A DNA stretch of 64,000 nt, from NCBI GenBank assembly GCA_017562135.1, contig QEYB01001296.1:682001-746000 (forward strand), in the 5' to 3' direction. The translations under genes and the position numbers were made by a program. A model generated the notes under the pieces. The model searched no databases. It saw only the letters and a program-made list of their open reading frames with translations, and was not told the DNA's origin. The stretch's first letter is position 1, and the number at the start of each line of letters is the position of its first letter. Shown here one piece after another: positions 26,048 through 39,770 of the stretch. The DNA comes from Dipylidium caninum. Taxonomy: Eukaryota; Platyhelminthes; Cestoda; Cyclophyllidea; Dipylidiidae.

Positions 26048-29000
26048 TTAATCCAATAGATGCGCAATTAACAAAGTTATTTTGAGAGAAAATACAAAAT
26101 TTAGTATCGGGCAATCCCATAAAAAGGTTGGTTGGACGTCTCGCAAATCGGAGGTCATGACCGGCCAATAGTTTCTTAGCTTTGACGGTGTGTACATCCA
26201 ATGGCTAGTCTCATCATTGAGTTGGTCGCCAATCAAGCTGACAGGTATAAACTCGGAGGACTAAAGAGTAGACTATACGTCCACAGCGAAAGGAAGATTT
26301 CAAAGAAAGGCAAAAACTTCTAGAACAATTATTTGGCGCTCCCAAGAAGTTCGGCACAGCTGCTTAACATCAGCCTATACACTCACTTCTGGAGGCTTGA
26401 CTATACTTTCTGCCAAATTTTTAGAGACAAGAGCACAAATATTTTCCACGAAAAAAACATCATTTTTGTAACAAAAAAGAGGCATTTTAAGGGCAACCAA
26501 TTTTACGCACAAGTGGATTTATAGTTGACAAACTGTTCCATTGGCACCAACACAACGGATGAATCAAATGATCAGAGAAGAGACATTTTAATAGATGCAA
26601 ACTGGAGATAGTACATTTACCGTGCTTCCATCGCTTCGAGAAGAGGGATTGTGTGAGAGAGAGGAGGGGCTCCTGTCAAAATCTGCCTTTGAGGAGGTAG
26701 GTAAGCTGGTGTTCGAACCTGTGGGCGCAAAAACAATTTACTTAGATGGGAGGAAAGGGAGGGGGGACATAGCGATGACGGATTCATTTGAAAAGAGTAC
26801 GGAGAGATTCAACTCACCATGCCGCCTAAGGCGACTCACGTCGATGCCACGACTGGCATGCAGGTCAATGAGCTCTTGCAAAGTTCGACGGTCTTCCTCA
26901 TATTGTTGCTGCTTTTCAACAAGGTCTTTGGCTAAGTTCTTCAATTTCTGATCCTCTCGCTCAAGTCGAGCCTCCTCCTTCTGTTTATGCGAAGCCCAAG
27001 CGTTCTGTTCATCTTCAGTTTTTTTTTGAAGGGATCTTAAACACTCCAACTCCCGTTTTGTATTAATTGAAGTTTGCTAACAAAAATAAGCACACTATTG
27101 AGAACGGGAAGGAAGGTTTAATAAGTTTCATATTCAACGTTTGTATACTTCTCAACACTAATCGGGTAAAAATCAACAATTTCTGAGAAATAGACAAGTC
27201 ATCTGTGCAAATTAACAAAACTGTATGTACAGGAAATGCGAATATTTACGACATGAATAACAGCTTACGCCCCCAACTATATCAACTTCGGTCTTGAGAC
27301 GGAGATTATCTTTTTCCAGCTCCAAACAGCGTATATACTGTCCCTCGTAGTTTTCCTAACACAATAAAGAAAAGATGTAGGCCATTTAGCAATTATAAGT
27401 TGGATTAGCTGTAGTATTACTAACTGGCTACGAGTTGAGTGGTAGAGATTGTTGCGATTTATTGTAAAATGTCTGCTGTGTCTTTGTTTCTCGTAAAATG
27501 CTTTTCTACTAATCATTTAAAGCCAATGAACTTAATTAAAGAAATATGATTTACTTAAGTGCTAGGTATCAAAATTACAGAACATAAATTGGGTAAAAAC
27601 CAAATCTGACTGCCGCTTAGAATCGGTTGTTACCTCAAGATGCGACATTATCACTAATTTGCACACACACACATCGGAACTTTATAAAGATATTATCCAA
27701 AAAAGTATAAGACGTAATGTTGCCCTCGGACAAAATTCAACCTCTGTACTAAAAAACAAATCGCTTTTTACTTCGAAAAGCGCGTGGAATGGAGAGAGAG
27801 AGGGAGAGGGGGGGGGGAGTTGTATACGCACAAGGAGAGAGCGAGCGAGCTCTTGAATTTCCGCTATAAGGAGAGTGGGGTTTGCAATGCAGGTAAGAGA
27901 GGACTCCGAAGTACCCTCAGAGCGGTCCAACTCCGAGGACTGGTAGTCTCGCTGGAAATCCGAGGAACCGTCGGCACGACGCCTACTTCCCGTACGAAGC
28001 AAATTCGAAAGGCGGTTCTGTGACTTAAGGCCAACAATAGACTCAGGTGGAAGCAAATCACGTATGCAATAATAAAACATGAATACTTATCCAAAATATT
28101 TAGCAGATTTTCATGTGTAGGACTTAAGATAATGGAAACTTTAACTGATACTACGCTGACCGAATTTACATAAGATGAAAGGGAGAAAAAGTAAATTGCT
28201 GAATTTAGTCGGTAAAACTGCCTGATCCGGCTGAAAGTTAAAAAAGTAGGATATTCAAAAGTATGCATCATGCTCATTTAGTAGTTAAAATGATAAAAAA
28301 AAACATCGGACTTGCATGACACAGGAAATTAAAAACCTAGGATTCTGTGACCCCATGCGAAAAATTTTTGTCATTATTTAGCAAAAGATTTCCTTTATTA
28401 TGTGCATTTTGGAGCACACTGGCAAGCGACCTGTTATGGCAACTACTTAAGCATAGATAAAGGAGGAGTTGAATTGGGCTTTATGACAACTTTGTTGGTT
28501 AGGAGAGAGGCCTAAATCTTGTTGAGGATGCGTCAACTCGAGAAGTTAATAATTATATGACGAGAGTGATACCTACCTCCATGCTGTTACGATGATTCGA
28601 TTTCGTGTGATGACTCTATATAAGGTAAGTTTAATGAAATTCGTGCGCCTACAATATGGAATTCCAAGTATAATAATTACTTACTTTGGGTTTGATTCGG
28701 AAGGTACCACTTTCCTTCTCAAGACGTCCTACAAACGGAAAAGATAAGTAGTGGTTACGGCTATTGCTTAGGTAGGAAACTTGAATTACTCTAGGGCATT
28801 ACTGCATAGATTTTCAGAGACGACCGGGCTATGGCACTAAGACACAAGAGTAGCAACTTGGAAAAGAAGTTACCCTGTAACTTGAGATTAAGAAGGAAGA
28901 AATAAGTTCCCCACACACTATATCCTCTCAGCACTATTGAATATCGGTTGAGCGGATTTAGGAAATAGCAGGCAAACCATGTATAAAAACAGTCCTTTTA

Positions 29001-32000
29001 TTCCGTGTATAAGAGCAAACAAAAAAGACAGTGGAAACGAAGTTTTGGCGTTCCTCTTTAGTTTTCCACGAATTTTAGAGTTCACAATTAATAACTGGTC
29101 ACGTTCTTTTACAATACATTCATAAGCACTAGAGGGAATTAATGACTTTGGATAGCCAACTACTTTCGAGGAAATAAACAATCGATGTCTGTTTACCCAG
29201 CTAAAGAAATGAGTGCAGGGGGACCTACTTTTGGATGAATCGTTGTTGCCGCTGTTTTCAGGCGTCGGCGGCATGATGTTGGAACAGGAGGGACGACGGT
29301 CGGCAACATCGGAAGCACTTCGACTCAGGCAAGTTGGATCAGGCTCTCCACATATGCTCGTCAACTGCATTACTTTAACATACAAAAAATCATGAATTGA
29401 GTAGAGTTCAATTTCATTACTTCTATATTACAACCGCAGAAGTCTTAAATACCACCATTTAGCGGCCTATTCCCAAAGACTCGAACTAGCAAATTATCCA
29501 TTTACAAATGTTATCATTGTGAAAAGAAGTATCCTTGTTTGGAGTGCGCTGCCGACGACTTCACTTTCACTTAGGTAATCATTCTATCCCGGAGCCGACA
29601 ACTGCAGCTTGTCAGTAAATAAAAAAAGGGCTTAAACGGGAAGGTGGCTACTAACACCACCAAAAGCAATCTTCATGGTAGCGTTTATAAAAAAAGAGGA
29701 TTAAGTTTCTCTGGACGTACTGCTTTTCATGAATTTCTCGTGAAGATTATGTACTCTTGTCTGGGTATCATCGATTTGCTGCATATCTGACTGACTGTTC
29801 AAAGAGCGTCGATATGACTGTTGATCTCTACCCGTGGAACGACCACTGTTAGACCGCGACGCAGATGTGGTTAGACCCTCATCAACAAACAGAGTCCTGA
29901 ACACGGTATTTCGAACATCCCATTGAGCAAATATATCGTCAGTTAACCGACTTATTAACTCCAATTTCTCCTCTTGTCTCTTCCTACGTTCTTCCGCTGC
30001 TTCAAGCTCTCGGGTGTTTTTCCGCATTACTAAAGGGATTTAATGTGCATACGATAAGTAAAGAATTTCTAAGAATATTATTTCAGTTAAAGCATTTTAC
30101 GGCGAATGTAGAGAAAATTTTGTTAAGGGAAAGAGGGGTCGTGTTTACAACTTAATAAAAAAACTAGTTTGTTAAAGGCTCATAGCTGATAATTATACAC
30201 GCGGAATCAGTTAAAAGTGACTGACAATTATTTAACTTAAAAAAACCTTATAGGATTGACCGATGGAGGTCGTCACAGAGTCAATTGTAGCAAACTGATT
30301 TCAGATATGGTTAAAGATTCGCGAGAAAGAAGCAGAAGAGGAGTCTTAAGTGATATTTAAACAAGTGAGCACATACGTATGCTCTCCATTTCTGACTCGT
30401 ATACTTTTCCAAAGTTATCAAATCCTTCAGTAAAGATCTTCTGCCACCGAGCGACCTCGTCATGCGTGGAGCAGATGAATTTACTCAGAGTCGGAGCGGT
30501 ATTCTTCGAGTCTATGAGAATTATGAAGGTCAGGGGAGAACCAGCTTGGTCGCGAAAGTATCCAAAGTGCTTCGACCATATTAAGATTGGGGGCTGTATT
30601 ATAAGAGCAATAGTAAGTCCCTTATTAATTTATTCAATGTGCGAGCAAATATAAAGTATTAACAAGAAAGAAGCATTTGTATAATAAATTCCTCTCCATT
30701 ATTCGACGAAGGTAGAGATAAATGAAGGAAAAGGGGATGTTTGTCAGTTTACTAGCTTTTATAGACGGCAACTGTAAATAGTGACTATGAAATCTTAATT
30801 TTTCATGAATGTCTCCATTAAAACATGGGCACAAGTATTCAATAATTGACCTAAATGATCATACAGTTAGATTTTATTTTCCCAAATGTAACAAATCATT
30901 AAAAAGGAAATTATAAGTTTCAGGAAATACTTCAATTTATTATCCGTCATATTTAAGCATATTGTTCAAGAGGGTCACTTAGTGAGTTTGTGCAGATATC
31001 GCAAAAGGAGGGGAATATGTAGAGTGAAAGAACTAACGCCGAATGGTTAGCACTCTCCGCACGAATAGACTATCAACGTTTCTTACCATGTTAGTGTCTC
31101 GATAGAGAGAAAATTTCCCAGTTTCGGGGTCTTGACGAAGTAGGAAGAAGCAGTCTTTGAGAGCGACACCGTGAAGTTCTAAACTTCAAAAAGTTGCATA
31201 CAGAGAAGTTAAAAATATGCACTTTGTGGGTTAAAATGCATACACGGACTGACAGTGCCTGGATTAAGCAAATAAGATACACAAGAAATATGAAAGTTTA
31301 AAGAAAGCAACAATTATACAATAATAATGAAACACGTGTGTTCTAAGTAAGGGGAAGTGGTGAATATTTGACAAATCATTCCGGAGTTTTCAATTTTCCA
31401 AAGCCACACAATGTACCGAAATGAACAGAGGAAAGGAGTCAGTTTAGCTGGGATGCTGGACGTTTAAATGCTGCAAAACCCGCTTGGCATATAAGTGACT
31501 TATAGGGCAGCAGTTCTCGGATGAGCGAATTTTTGACAGGCAACTATTTAGTTAACTAATTTTGCACTAAGAAATAAAAAAAACTGTGCCATACACCACG
31601 GAATGTATACTGACCAACATTGCATGATTTTCCACCTTCCCTGCGGCTTTGGATGACAAGTTTATCATAATTGATTAACTTGGCGTCTGGTGCTTCCATC
31701 CACTCAAGGAGAGTTTTGTGTTTGGTATTACTGCTGTCCACGTCGACCCAGTCTTCCTTCAGGTTATTCGCAAAGTAACGCAACTTCTCCGCATGCACCA
31801 AATCGGTCATTTTCTGTTGTGCTCCCAGAAGCAAACTTTGGGCTGCTCTGCGAGATGCATTCAGGTCGTCAAGTTCAGTTGAGTCATCTTGAACTGAAGG
31901 AGAAGTGATTATTCACAGGTGTCTGAATGTGTGGATTTTATCTAAAGCCCTAACAACTAGCAAATAGAGTTGTGAGAGGTCAATTCACGTGAACGGCCGC

Positions 32001-35000
32001 AAAAATTTTTGTAACGATGGGTAAAATACCAGTCAAGTTTGTACGGATTTTACTGAAAATTGTAGACAGTTAGTTGGAGACTCGTTCCTTCCCCTTCTAA
32101 TATTTTTGTGAGTTTCGATTACGATAAATTCAAGGCTACTTTTTCAGGGCAAGGTAAATATAGGACTTAAATGTAGTGCATGTAAAAGAGTCAACTAGTA
32201 AAGTGTAGACTGGTAACGCTCGACGGTGATAGTTTAAGTTACTGCAATCTCGAGTTATATGGATATTTGCGACACAGTAATTTACTAAGTCAAGAGCATT
32301 CCGCCGCTACACTACTGTCAATATGAGCACGACGTAAGCCATGCAGTGTTAGCGCGCACCTGAAAAGGAGGCTGCCCAAGTGTGGCCAATGTTGACTACC
32401 TGCATTCGTCGTTTCAGTTGGCTGCACTGATCATGCACACAGAGTGGGTTAGGCTGTGATATGATGTAAGAGCGTGGCAGTCACCATTGGCGTTTGTTAA
32501 ATGGCCCCACACGGGGTTATATCATTTGAAGATAACTACTAGGGCAATAGAAGAATACACCATTCCTCTACAGACGAAGAAACAGTGTGAGATATATCGG
32601 ATACCCATCATTCGACCTATAACCATCCTGGAAAGACCGTTGCAAAGAGTATATAAAACCAGGAAGCGGTGTAAATGTGCACGCGTCAACGCTCGTGAGG
32701 GGGCACAATGAGACTGCAGCTAAGTGAATAGGCCATAAGTGTTGCTGCTGCAGTGGTTCATAATAATATTGGTTGAGAACACTTTACCCTTTTCAGTAAT
32801 TTTCGATTTAAAATTTTGAGATAATCCAAATCTTTGCTAGTGGCTTTTTTACGTTAACATACCAATGGTGTCTGATATAATTCCAGAGAGGAGGGTCTCA
32901 ATCTTGGTCCAGCGTTGTATAATTATCATGTAGCAATCAGTAATAGTTCGTCTCTTAGTCCGTGGTTCTCTTTCACATGCCTGTTGAGATAAAAGAGAAC
33001 CACAATGAGGTTACTTTAATTAATGCGGAGAAAAGCAATTTGCCTAAGAATGCTAACAATGTCTGAACTGTTGGGAGGGGCCTTTGCCATAGCCGAGGTT
33101 TAACATGTTAACATAAACATAAATGACAGACAATAAGAATACAACACAACCCGTGAAACCTTAAAATGCCTAAAGTAAGAAAATATACTTCACGTAAGTG
33201 GTTTAATAAAAACTGGCTGAAATTTAGCAAACAGGATTAACAAGATTACGAGATATGCTTTAGGAGAACAATTTGTCCTATCCATTTCCTGTAAATGAAG
33301 GAGAGAATTGAACTTCTTAAAAACGGGTATGTGATTTTGTTTTCGCATTTCGCAAATAGTCACGAATTTGAAAACTTTCGGTATGTGAAATAAGGGGGCC
33401 AAATGAAGAGAATAATTGATAATAAAACAAGGAAAATATGGTAAAGGTTTAATATTTGTCTCATTTTGTTATAAGACGACAGTTTTGTTTGGAGTGAACA
33501 CAACTTGCATTTAATCAAAGAAATCATTATCGAGAGTGTGTTTGCTCAAAGTGACAGCCGCCTGCCCAGAGTGCATTTAGGCAAATAGCGATGTAAACGG
33601 CGAAAACTAGTGACTTTTTGTTTTAGTGAGTTGAAGGGTCCACAAAGTGGAGCTCTGCAAGAGTGGGGACACCGTATGGGAGAACCTGACTTAACAAGAA
33701 TTAATCAGTTTACAAAACCAACAGAAAGGCCTAAAAGCGCATTGAACTGGTAGAACCGAAAGAATTGACAATTTAAGAAAAAAATAATTCTCACGGCAAA
33801 TTTATTATGGAAATGAATTAAAGCCTTCACACTTAGATGTGACTGTGAATTTTACGCGAAAAAAACGGTGGTTTGAGAAGTAGAATTGTACATAAAGTTA
33901 AAGATATCAATATAAGTATTCAAGGAAGACAAAGATACCGTGAGACATTATTTTCTATAAATATATTGCCCAACAATCATTATCGAAAAGAGCTAGAAGT
34001 ATATACCCTCTTCGAATATGAAGGTAAGCATAGGCACGAAAATGAGCGTATATTTTGACGACAAATACTGATCATCGGTGCTTATTACAGCATTGCATTT
34101 ATCTTGGTATTAGATAAATATACAGGAAGTAACGAAATGATTCCTTCAATGCAAAAAAAATATTTTATAATTGCCACAGTACTTGTTCGATTCCTCATGT
34201 GGATAACGCAACAATTCCGTAATTTCACATCTCACTGGTAAATTTTGCAGAGAATTCTTTTTGCAGTAACTTAAAATCAAATACTCAGTAGAAGACGGAA
34301 AGGATGATGTGGTAAGACACTCATAAGGCCGCATTTTAATCCATCCGAAAAAGTACGACCCATTTCAAAATACACCAGATAGCTAGTGTCCAAAAATGAT
34401 ATCCTACTTTGTAAATAAGCCTCAGTTCGAATTCTTTCAATGTTCTATCCGAAGTCGTGGCATCTCTGCCAGTGGCCTAAGACTGTAAATGCGGTAAATG
34501 TCGAAAGGGAAAGGTAGGAGTAACTTCTGGTAGGGTACTTACGCTCAAACGTTCCGCCACACTTCGGTTGGCCCTTAAGATATTAAGGCTATCACTCAGA
34601 GATGATTGGACAAACATCAGTGCACCGTATGCTTCGGTCAAGCGACAAAGGATACTTTCTGTCAACTGTAAGAGGAAGCAAATTTGGAACTTAGGAGGAC
34701 TCAAAGAATAGATATCTTAATTACATTATAAAGGCGATCATTTAGTCCAAAGTAGGATAGTGGAAAAAAAAACAATAAAGAAGTTAAGATTTTGTGTGCT
34801 GCTTTGGGAAAGCCTCCACACATTCGCCAAACGAATGGCAAAAATTTTAATCCACCATTGTTTCACAAAAGACTGCTACTTCCATCCCGCGGAATAGGGC
34901 AGTAAAAGTTAGATTACGAATCTGCCTTACAGCAAATGCTGGTGTTAGTGATGAAACCAACTGCTAAAAGGATAGCTCGAGGGATGAAAAGTCAATCATA

Positions 35001-38000
35001 GGAGCAAGAATATACAACATGCATCAACCGCTGAAAGCAGCGTTAGGGAAAATAGCACTAAAGCAAAACTTTTAACATCATATTTGTTTTGAGTATTCTC
35101 GTAAAAAAGGTACACTGACAGACCTTTATAAAAAAAAAACGTTCTATTATCAACAAAAATTTTAGTCTAGGGTAGCTTGTTACCAGTGGGTTTTGCAAGT
35201 GCCAAATCGGCTCAATGATGGTATAATCAGCCAAATATTTTTCTGGACTCTATTCCACATAAAATAGTCACTTCATTGAACACTGAGAGGCATCTCAATG
35301 AAAAGTTTTTCAAGACAAATGCACGTCAATCGGTTTTACTAGGAACAATCCGGCTCTTGCAATGAAAAAAGTATATAAATACTCGGATGTCATGCACTCA
35401 ACAGCTAAAGTAAAATCCATGCTCAGAGCAGGTTTACGTAGCTGACCTAAAAAGGCCTGATATGTCGATCCTTTTGATTTTTCCTTTATCTCTTACGACA
35501 AGGAATGAGTCAAAATTATGGCTTGACCTTACTCCTATTTTCAATCACCGTGATTGATAAAGAATTTCTGTGGAAGAAAGACTAAAAAATTTGCGGCTAC
35601 CGGTGACAATAAGAGAAATAACTGAGGCATTTCATCAAAGTGAATAAAATGCTGTTACCAGACAAGCGAACTTCGTAATCACCAATTTCACTAAACTTTG
35701 GCGGAACTCATTGTGAACCGAGACTTCAATCTGAATTTGTCGCACGGTATAGTAAGTTAATGCGAGCTTTTAAATTCAAACAGTTTCACGTAATGGAAAC
35801 AACATAATGGCTAAAAGAGTTTTTAATTAAAGCTAAATGTATATGAAAATGGCTTCACCGTCAGTTTATTTTTTAATCATTCGATTGGGGGTCTGTTTGA
35901 GACCTCATGTAACGTGTTAGCGTAAGAGGATGTTTCCTTACTATTTTAAAAATCGTTTTGACAAATCATTATGTATCCTATTCAAGCTTATTCCTCTAAA
36001 CGGGATCCGCACTTGATATCCTACTTCTTGTCTCCTTTTATTTGCACGATCTGGAACGATAATGTGCCGGTGTAATCAACTCGCTACATCTTCCCAATGG
36101 GGGGAAGTTGCGAACTTACAATTCTAATTTTTAGTTAAGATTTGATACATGTGCTTTAGTACAATAAAGCAATAATGTCGGTGATATATTAGAATAGTTG
36201 AAAGTCGACTAATAAGTATTTAGATAGGCATTATAAATAATGAAGGAGTGCAAAAAAATGAGTAGTTATAAAGAACGGTCTAAACGTGATACCGAAAGGG
36301 GCGATAGTAATCATGTCAGTGGAGATGGATTACAGTAAAGCATTACGGCTCAAAAACTTGCGGTTTTAATAAAACATTTTCCTAGGTTGTTGGTAATATG
36401 ATCCGTTCTCGCATTATGAGCCTCCAACATGTAAGAAAGGAGACGGGTGTGGCCCTCTAGCACCACGTCCAACTGAGGAAAGAGATTGTTGCTCAAATTC
36501 AGGGATTGCTCGTGACTTGGTGGAAAGGCTTTCAAGTAGACATCACGTATCATAACGAGCAAGTCCACATAGCGTATCTCTGTCGAGATAAGTTCTGCAA
36601 AAGGGGAATTAAAGTAGCATTTCACATAGGATGTTCGGATACATTCCAAATATTCTTCATTTTAAAATACTTATTTGAAACCCTATTTGAGCCACATTAG
36701 TTGTGTTGACTGGAAGATTTATTAGGTTGACAAGCCGCATGGTTTAGAAACGATTTGAGGAGCATACAGACACATTTCAAATTCGTCGAATTAGCACGTA
36801 TTGAATGATGTTCAGCCAAAAGTCAGACATATGAATGATAGTGAAGTTCAAACTCTTAATTAACATGACTAAAGGTGATTTATCAATCCAAGAGGGCTAA
36901 TAACAAAACAAAGACATAAAAATTTCGGGAAATATAGAATAAGATTCACTAGTTTAGGGGACCATAAATCTTAATGGTTACGAAATCTCCACTTAAAAAT
37001 TAAAAAACGGAAAAAGTTTTAACAAAACACTACTCAACGGTAAGAAAAGATTGAAGCCCTCAGTTAGCAAATAACATAACGTAGAATTAAATAGGAGAGT
37101 AAAAATAGCTTGAATGTCTGATAGAACGACGTATGGGAATCCCCTGGGAATGTGCTTTTACAATATCGAAGAAATTTTAGGTGGAACAGACAACTACACA
37201 ACAACGAGTGTAATACTGGGCGAACGTAATAAGCAAGTTAGAAGAATGTTAACTCGCCCCAAATTTTGTCATTCCGACTGATGAAGTGAGTAGAATACTG
37301 TAATCGCTTGTCCTCACCGAGAAAGGCAAGCCAACTTGGACATTCGACAAGATACTGACCATTTTCAATGAGCTCTTCAGGAGTAGAAAAGTGCTCTGAG
37401 GTTTCCAGGCTTTGAGGGGTCGTATTGTCACCGATTTCGATGAAGTGTTCATCCACCTCTGTCGTGACAGCTGTGTCATTCCGTGAGCTAGAAAGATAAA
37501 AGTTAGAGGGGTACCTATTAAATTGAATAACTGTCAAAAGTCCACGAATCATTCACTGGCTAGAAAGACGCTTGTAAACGAATTACCACTGAAACTTCTC
37601 TTTTACTGTGCTTCATAAATAAAACCTTGATGGTTTGTGGCTTGACAAACTGAGAAAGAAACTGTGACAATTTTTTCCAAGGCTTATAGTCGTGCACCTT
37701 TTTCTTTTACAATACTTTTATTAATAGATTCCATATGAGAAGAGAGGGGGGGGAGGCTGGACCTAAGACTTTTAATCCACTCAACCTTCTTACCAAACGC
37801 TTAAAAACCAAAACTGCATAAATGGCAATAAGCTGCGGGTTTTGGGGTCACTAAACCAGCATCAAACCTTGAATCCAGTTAACGGAGGTGCAGATTAAGA
37901 AAGAAGTAAAGCTGATGTATTCTATCATGAAAATTGACTCACTATTAAAGTTATAGAAGGAATACTTTAGCTTAAAAGTAAAAAAGAATCAAAAATTTAG

Positions 38001-38214
38001 ACAAATGCAGTAAACAGTGCTATTAAGATGCGCCTAATTCCAGAAATTTCAGGTATTTTATGATCTTGCTACCGTTCTGAAAAAATTATTGCCATATCGG
38101 GCAAAAAACTCATGCGTATTGACAATAACCGCTAATTACTAGGTATTGGAGGAAAACAAGTGCAGACGCGTGAACTTGCCTTGTATTTGTGAGTTCCGTC
38201 GACGGTTCCGATTC
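26048..38214 (-). CDS. DH-PH Rho guanine nucleotide exchange factor with C-terminal coiled coil
   Basis: RhoGEFs catalyse GDP release from Rho GTPases at the membrane and cytoskeleton. Minus-strand exons: 38214-38180, 37487-37318, 36594 to about 36360 (3' edge unresolved), 34665-34543, 32980-32863, 31893-31636, 31178-31087, 30593-30377, 30029-29755, 29364-29229, 28728-28685, 28615-28577, 28041-27832, 27355-27269, 27076-26818, 26718-26621, 26260-26048. Phases match at every junction except that between 36594 and 34665, where a tiny exon may be missing. The DH domain starts at ELISTEIRYVDLL (36594) and continues through LTEAYGALM and IIIQRWTKIETLL. The PH domain covers 31178-30377 (LKDCFFLLRQDPETGKFSLYRD ending in EVARWQKIF). 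Charged coiled-coil segments follow (ELEAAEERRKRQEEKLE at 30029; REDQKLKNLAKDLVEKQQQ at 27076), then a Ser-rich tail. This order resembles the Lbc/GEF-H1/p114 group, but no C1 domain is visible and the exact orthologue is open. The intron at 38179 starts with GC. A possible upstream start is given separately. Confidence 0.85.
27791..27820 (+). repeat. GA-rich / poly-G simple sequence in a RhoGEF intron
   Basis: A (GA)n run passes into a G-tract just downstream (in transcript orientation) of the donor of RhoGEF exon 28041-27832. On the transcribed strand it is a C/T-rich tract. Such tracts can influence splicing, but nothing here proves it. Confidence 0.55.
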
Positions 38215-39262
38215 CTGAAAAAAAATAGGGAAAGTCCAACAGAGGTCTTTTATTGAGAGAGAAAAAACGTCACAAGAATGGCCGTCAAACGTGGTAATCA
38301 TAAAAAAACAAGCCCGAATGCATGATTCTTTATGAAATAATTAGTAAAAGCGTGGACTATAATAGGGGGATCAAGATGAAAGCCCTTGGCAATGTTAACT
38401 TTATTAAGCAATTTATCAACAAGTTATGGTGCAATATCTTTAGCTTTTCGCCATTCAACCCAAAAAATTGTAACTGTTACTGGTCGGCATAATGAAAAAC
38501 CCTAAGGTTCGCAATAAAGCGTTAAGAATTGAGACGAGTTAAGATAACGGGAACGACGGCTTTTTAGTACGGAAGCAAGGGGGATTTCAAGTTATGCAAG
38601 ATTCCTTAACTTACTTCAGAATCTGGGCCCATCCTACGGAAGGCGAATGAAAATCCGTAAATCTATCCAAAAATTTGAAGTGTGTTTGAAAAAACGCCTT
38701 CGAGTTTAAAGGAAGAGATTCTAAGATTTGTGTGGTTTGACCGCATTTCTGAATGGCAACTACATGAAGATGAGTGTTCTCAAGGATTTACCACTGTCAT
38801 AGTTTACTGGGATTTGTATCAATAAAAAAATTAACGACTACAAACACTAAAATATGACAGTGTATCCTTGAGAGCAATTGTGAGAACGTTTCCTACCCAG
38901 CAAAGGACTAGGTAAGGCATTTTACATCACATAAAGAAAGTTCCGTAGTCAAGTGATCAAAAAATCGAGTGATAGTTTTCCAGTCTTTATTTTAAATAAC
39001 TTTATTCGTGCTGCTTCATTTTGTGTTGTTAAATAAAATAAGATTGAATAAAGTGTGCAAATACGGCGAACCGTGCCACCAGCATTAAGATAGGAAACAA
39101 CTAAAATGATTCAAGGAATGGTTTGTTAAAAAAAAAACTTGGAGAAATTAAAACCCAAGTGATATATTTCAAATAAGTCATTTGACAGATTGATTGGTTC
39201 AATGGTGCTGATTCAACCACCAAATTCACAGCAACTTAATCGGCAACTGTGAAAGTACATAC

Positions 39263-39770
39263 CGTTAACCACTGTGGGCAAAATTTGGCTTGAGTACCAA
39301 GACAACAAACAATGTTAATCCTATCGAATTCTATAGAATTCCATAGGTTTCAGGCCTTATTTAAAAGAAAACAAATCGTATATAAGAATAATAGCTTGTT
39401 ATCCTTCGCAAAGTAAGGTGCAAAAAACAGTAGCAGGAATAGGTGCTCATAGAAATGGAATATTTGAATTTGGTTAATTTTTATTTAAGCCATGAAACAT
39501 AAATGAAACATCCCACTTCACACGTCAATATCTAAAACTAGTCATCACTCAATACAGGATAAAACCCTAAAATCAACCCGAGTGCGACTGACACTAATGT
39601 CCAGATTAGGGTAACCGGTTAGAAGACTTGGCCATCACACGCTACCCTTTGGTAATAGTACGTGTATACTAAAATTCAAAAATTCACAATATTGACGAGG
39701 CGAAAAGAAGGCAACAGTACGATAGTCAGCAATCTGAGCCGATACTTACTAAGAGGATCCGTAAGGACAT
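39263..39770 (-). other. Possible 5' exons of the RhoGEF (very small, tentative)
   Basis: Minus strand: an ATG at 39770 opens a 21-base phase-0 exon (39770-39750, MSLRILL) ending at a good donor, gtaagtatc. A 9-base candidate microexon (39271-39263, TGGTTAACG) is framed by a pyrimidine-rich acceptor (cccacag) and a donor (gtatgta). Both are phase 0 and would join the known exon at 38214 in frame. The signals are short enough to arise by chance. Confidence 0.25.

Noticed and set aside
26595..26951. 118-codon plus-strand open frame
   Set aside because: Antisense shadow of the RhoGEF exons 26718-26621 and 27076-26818.
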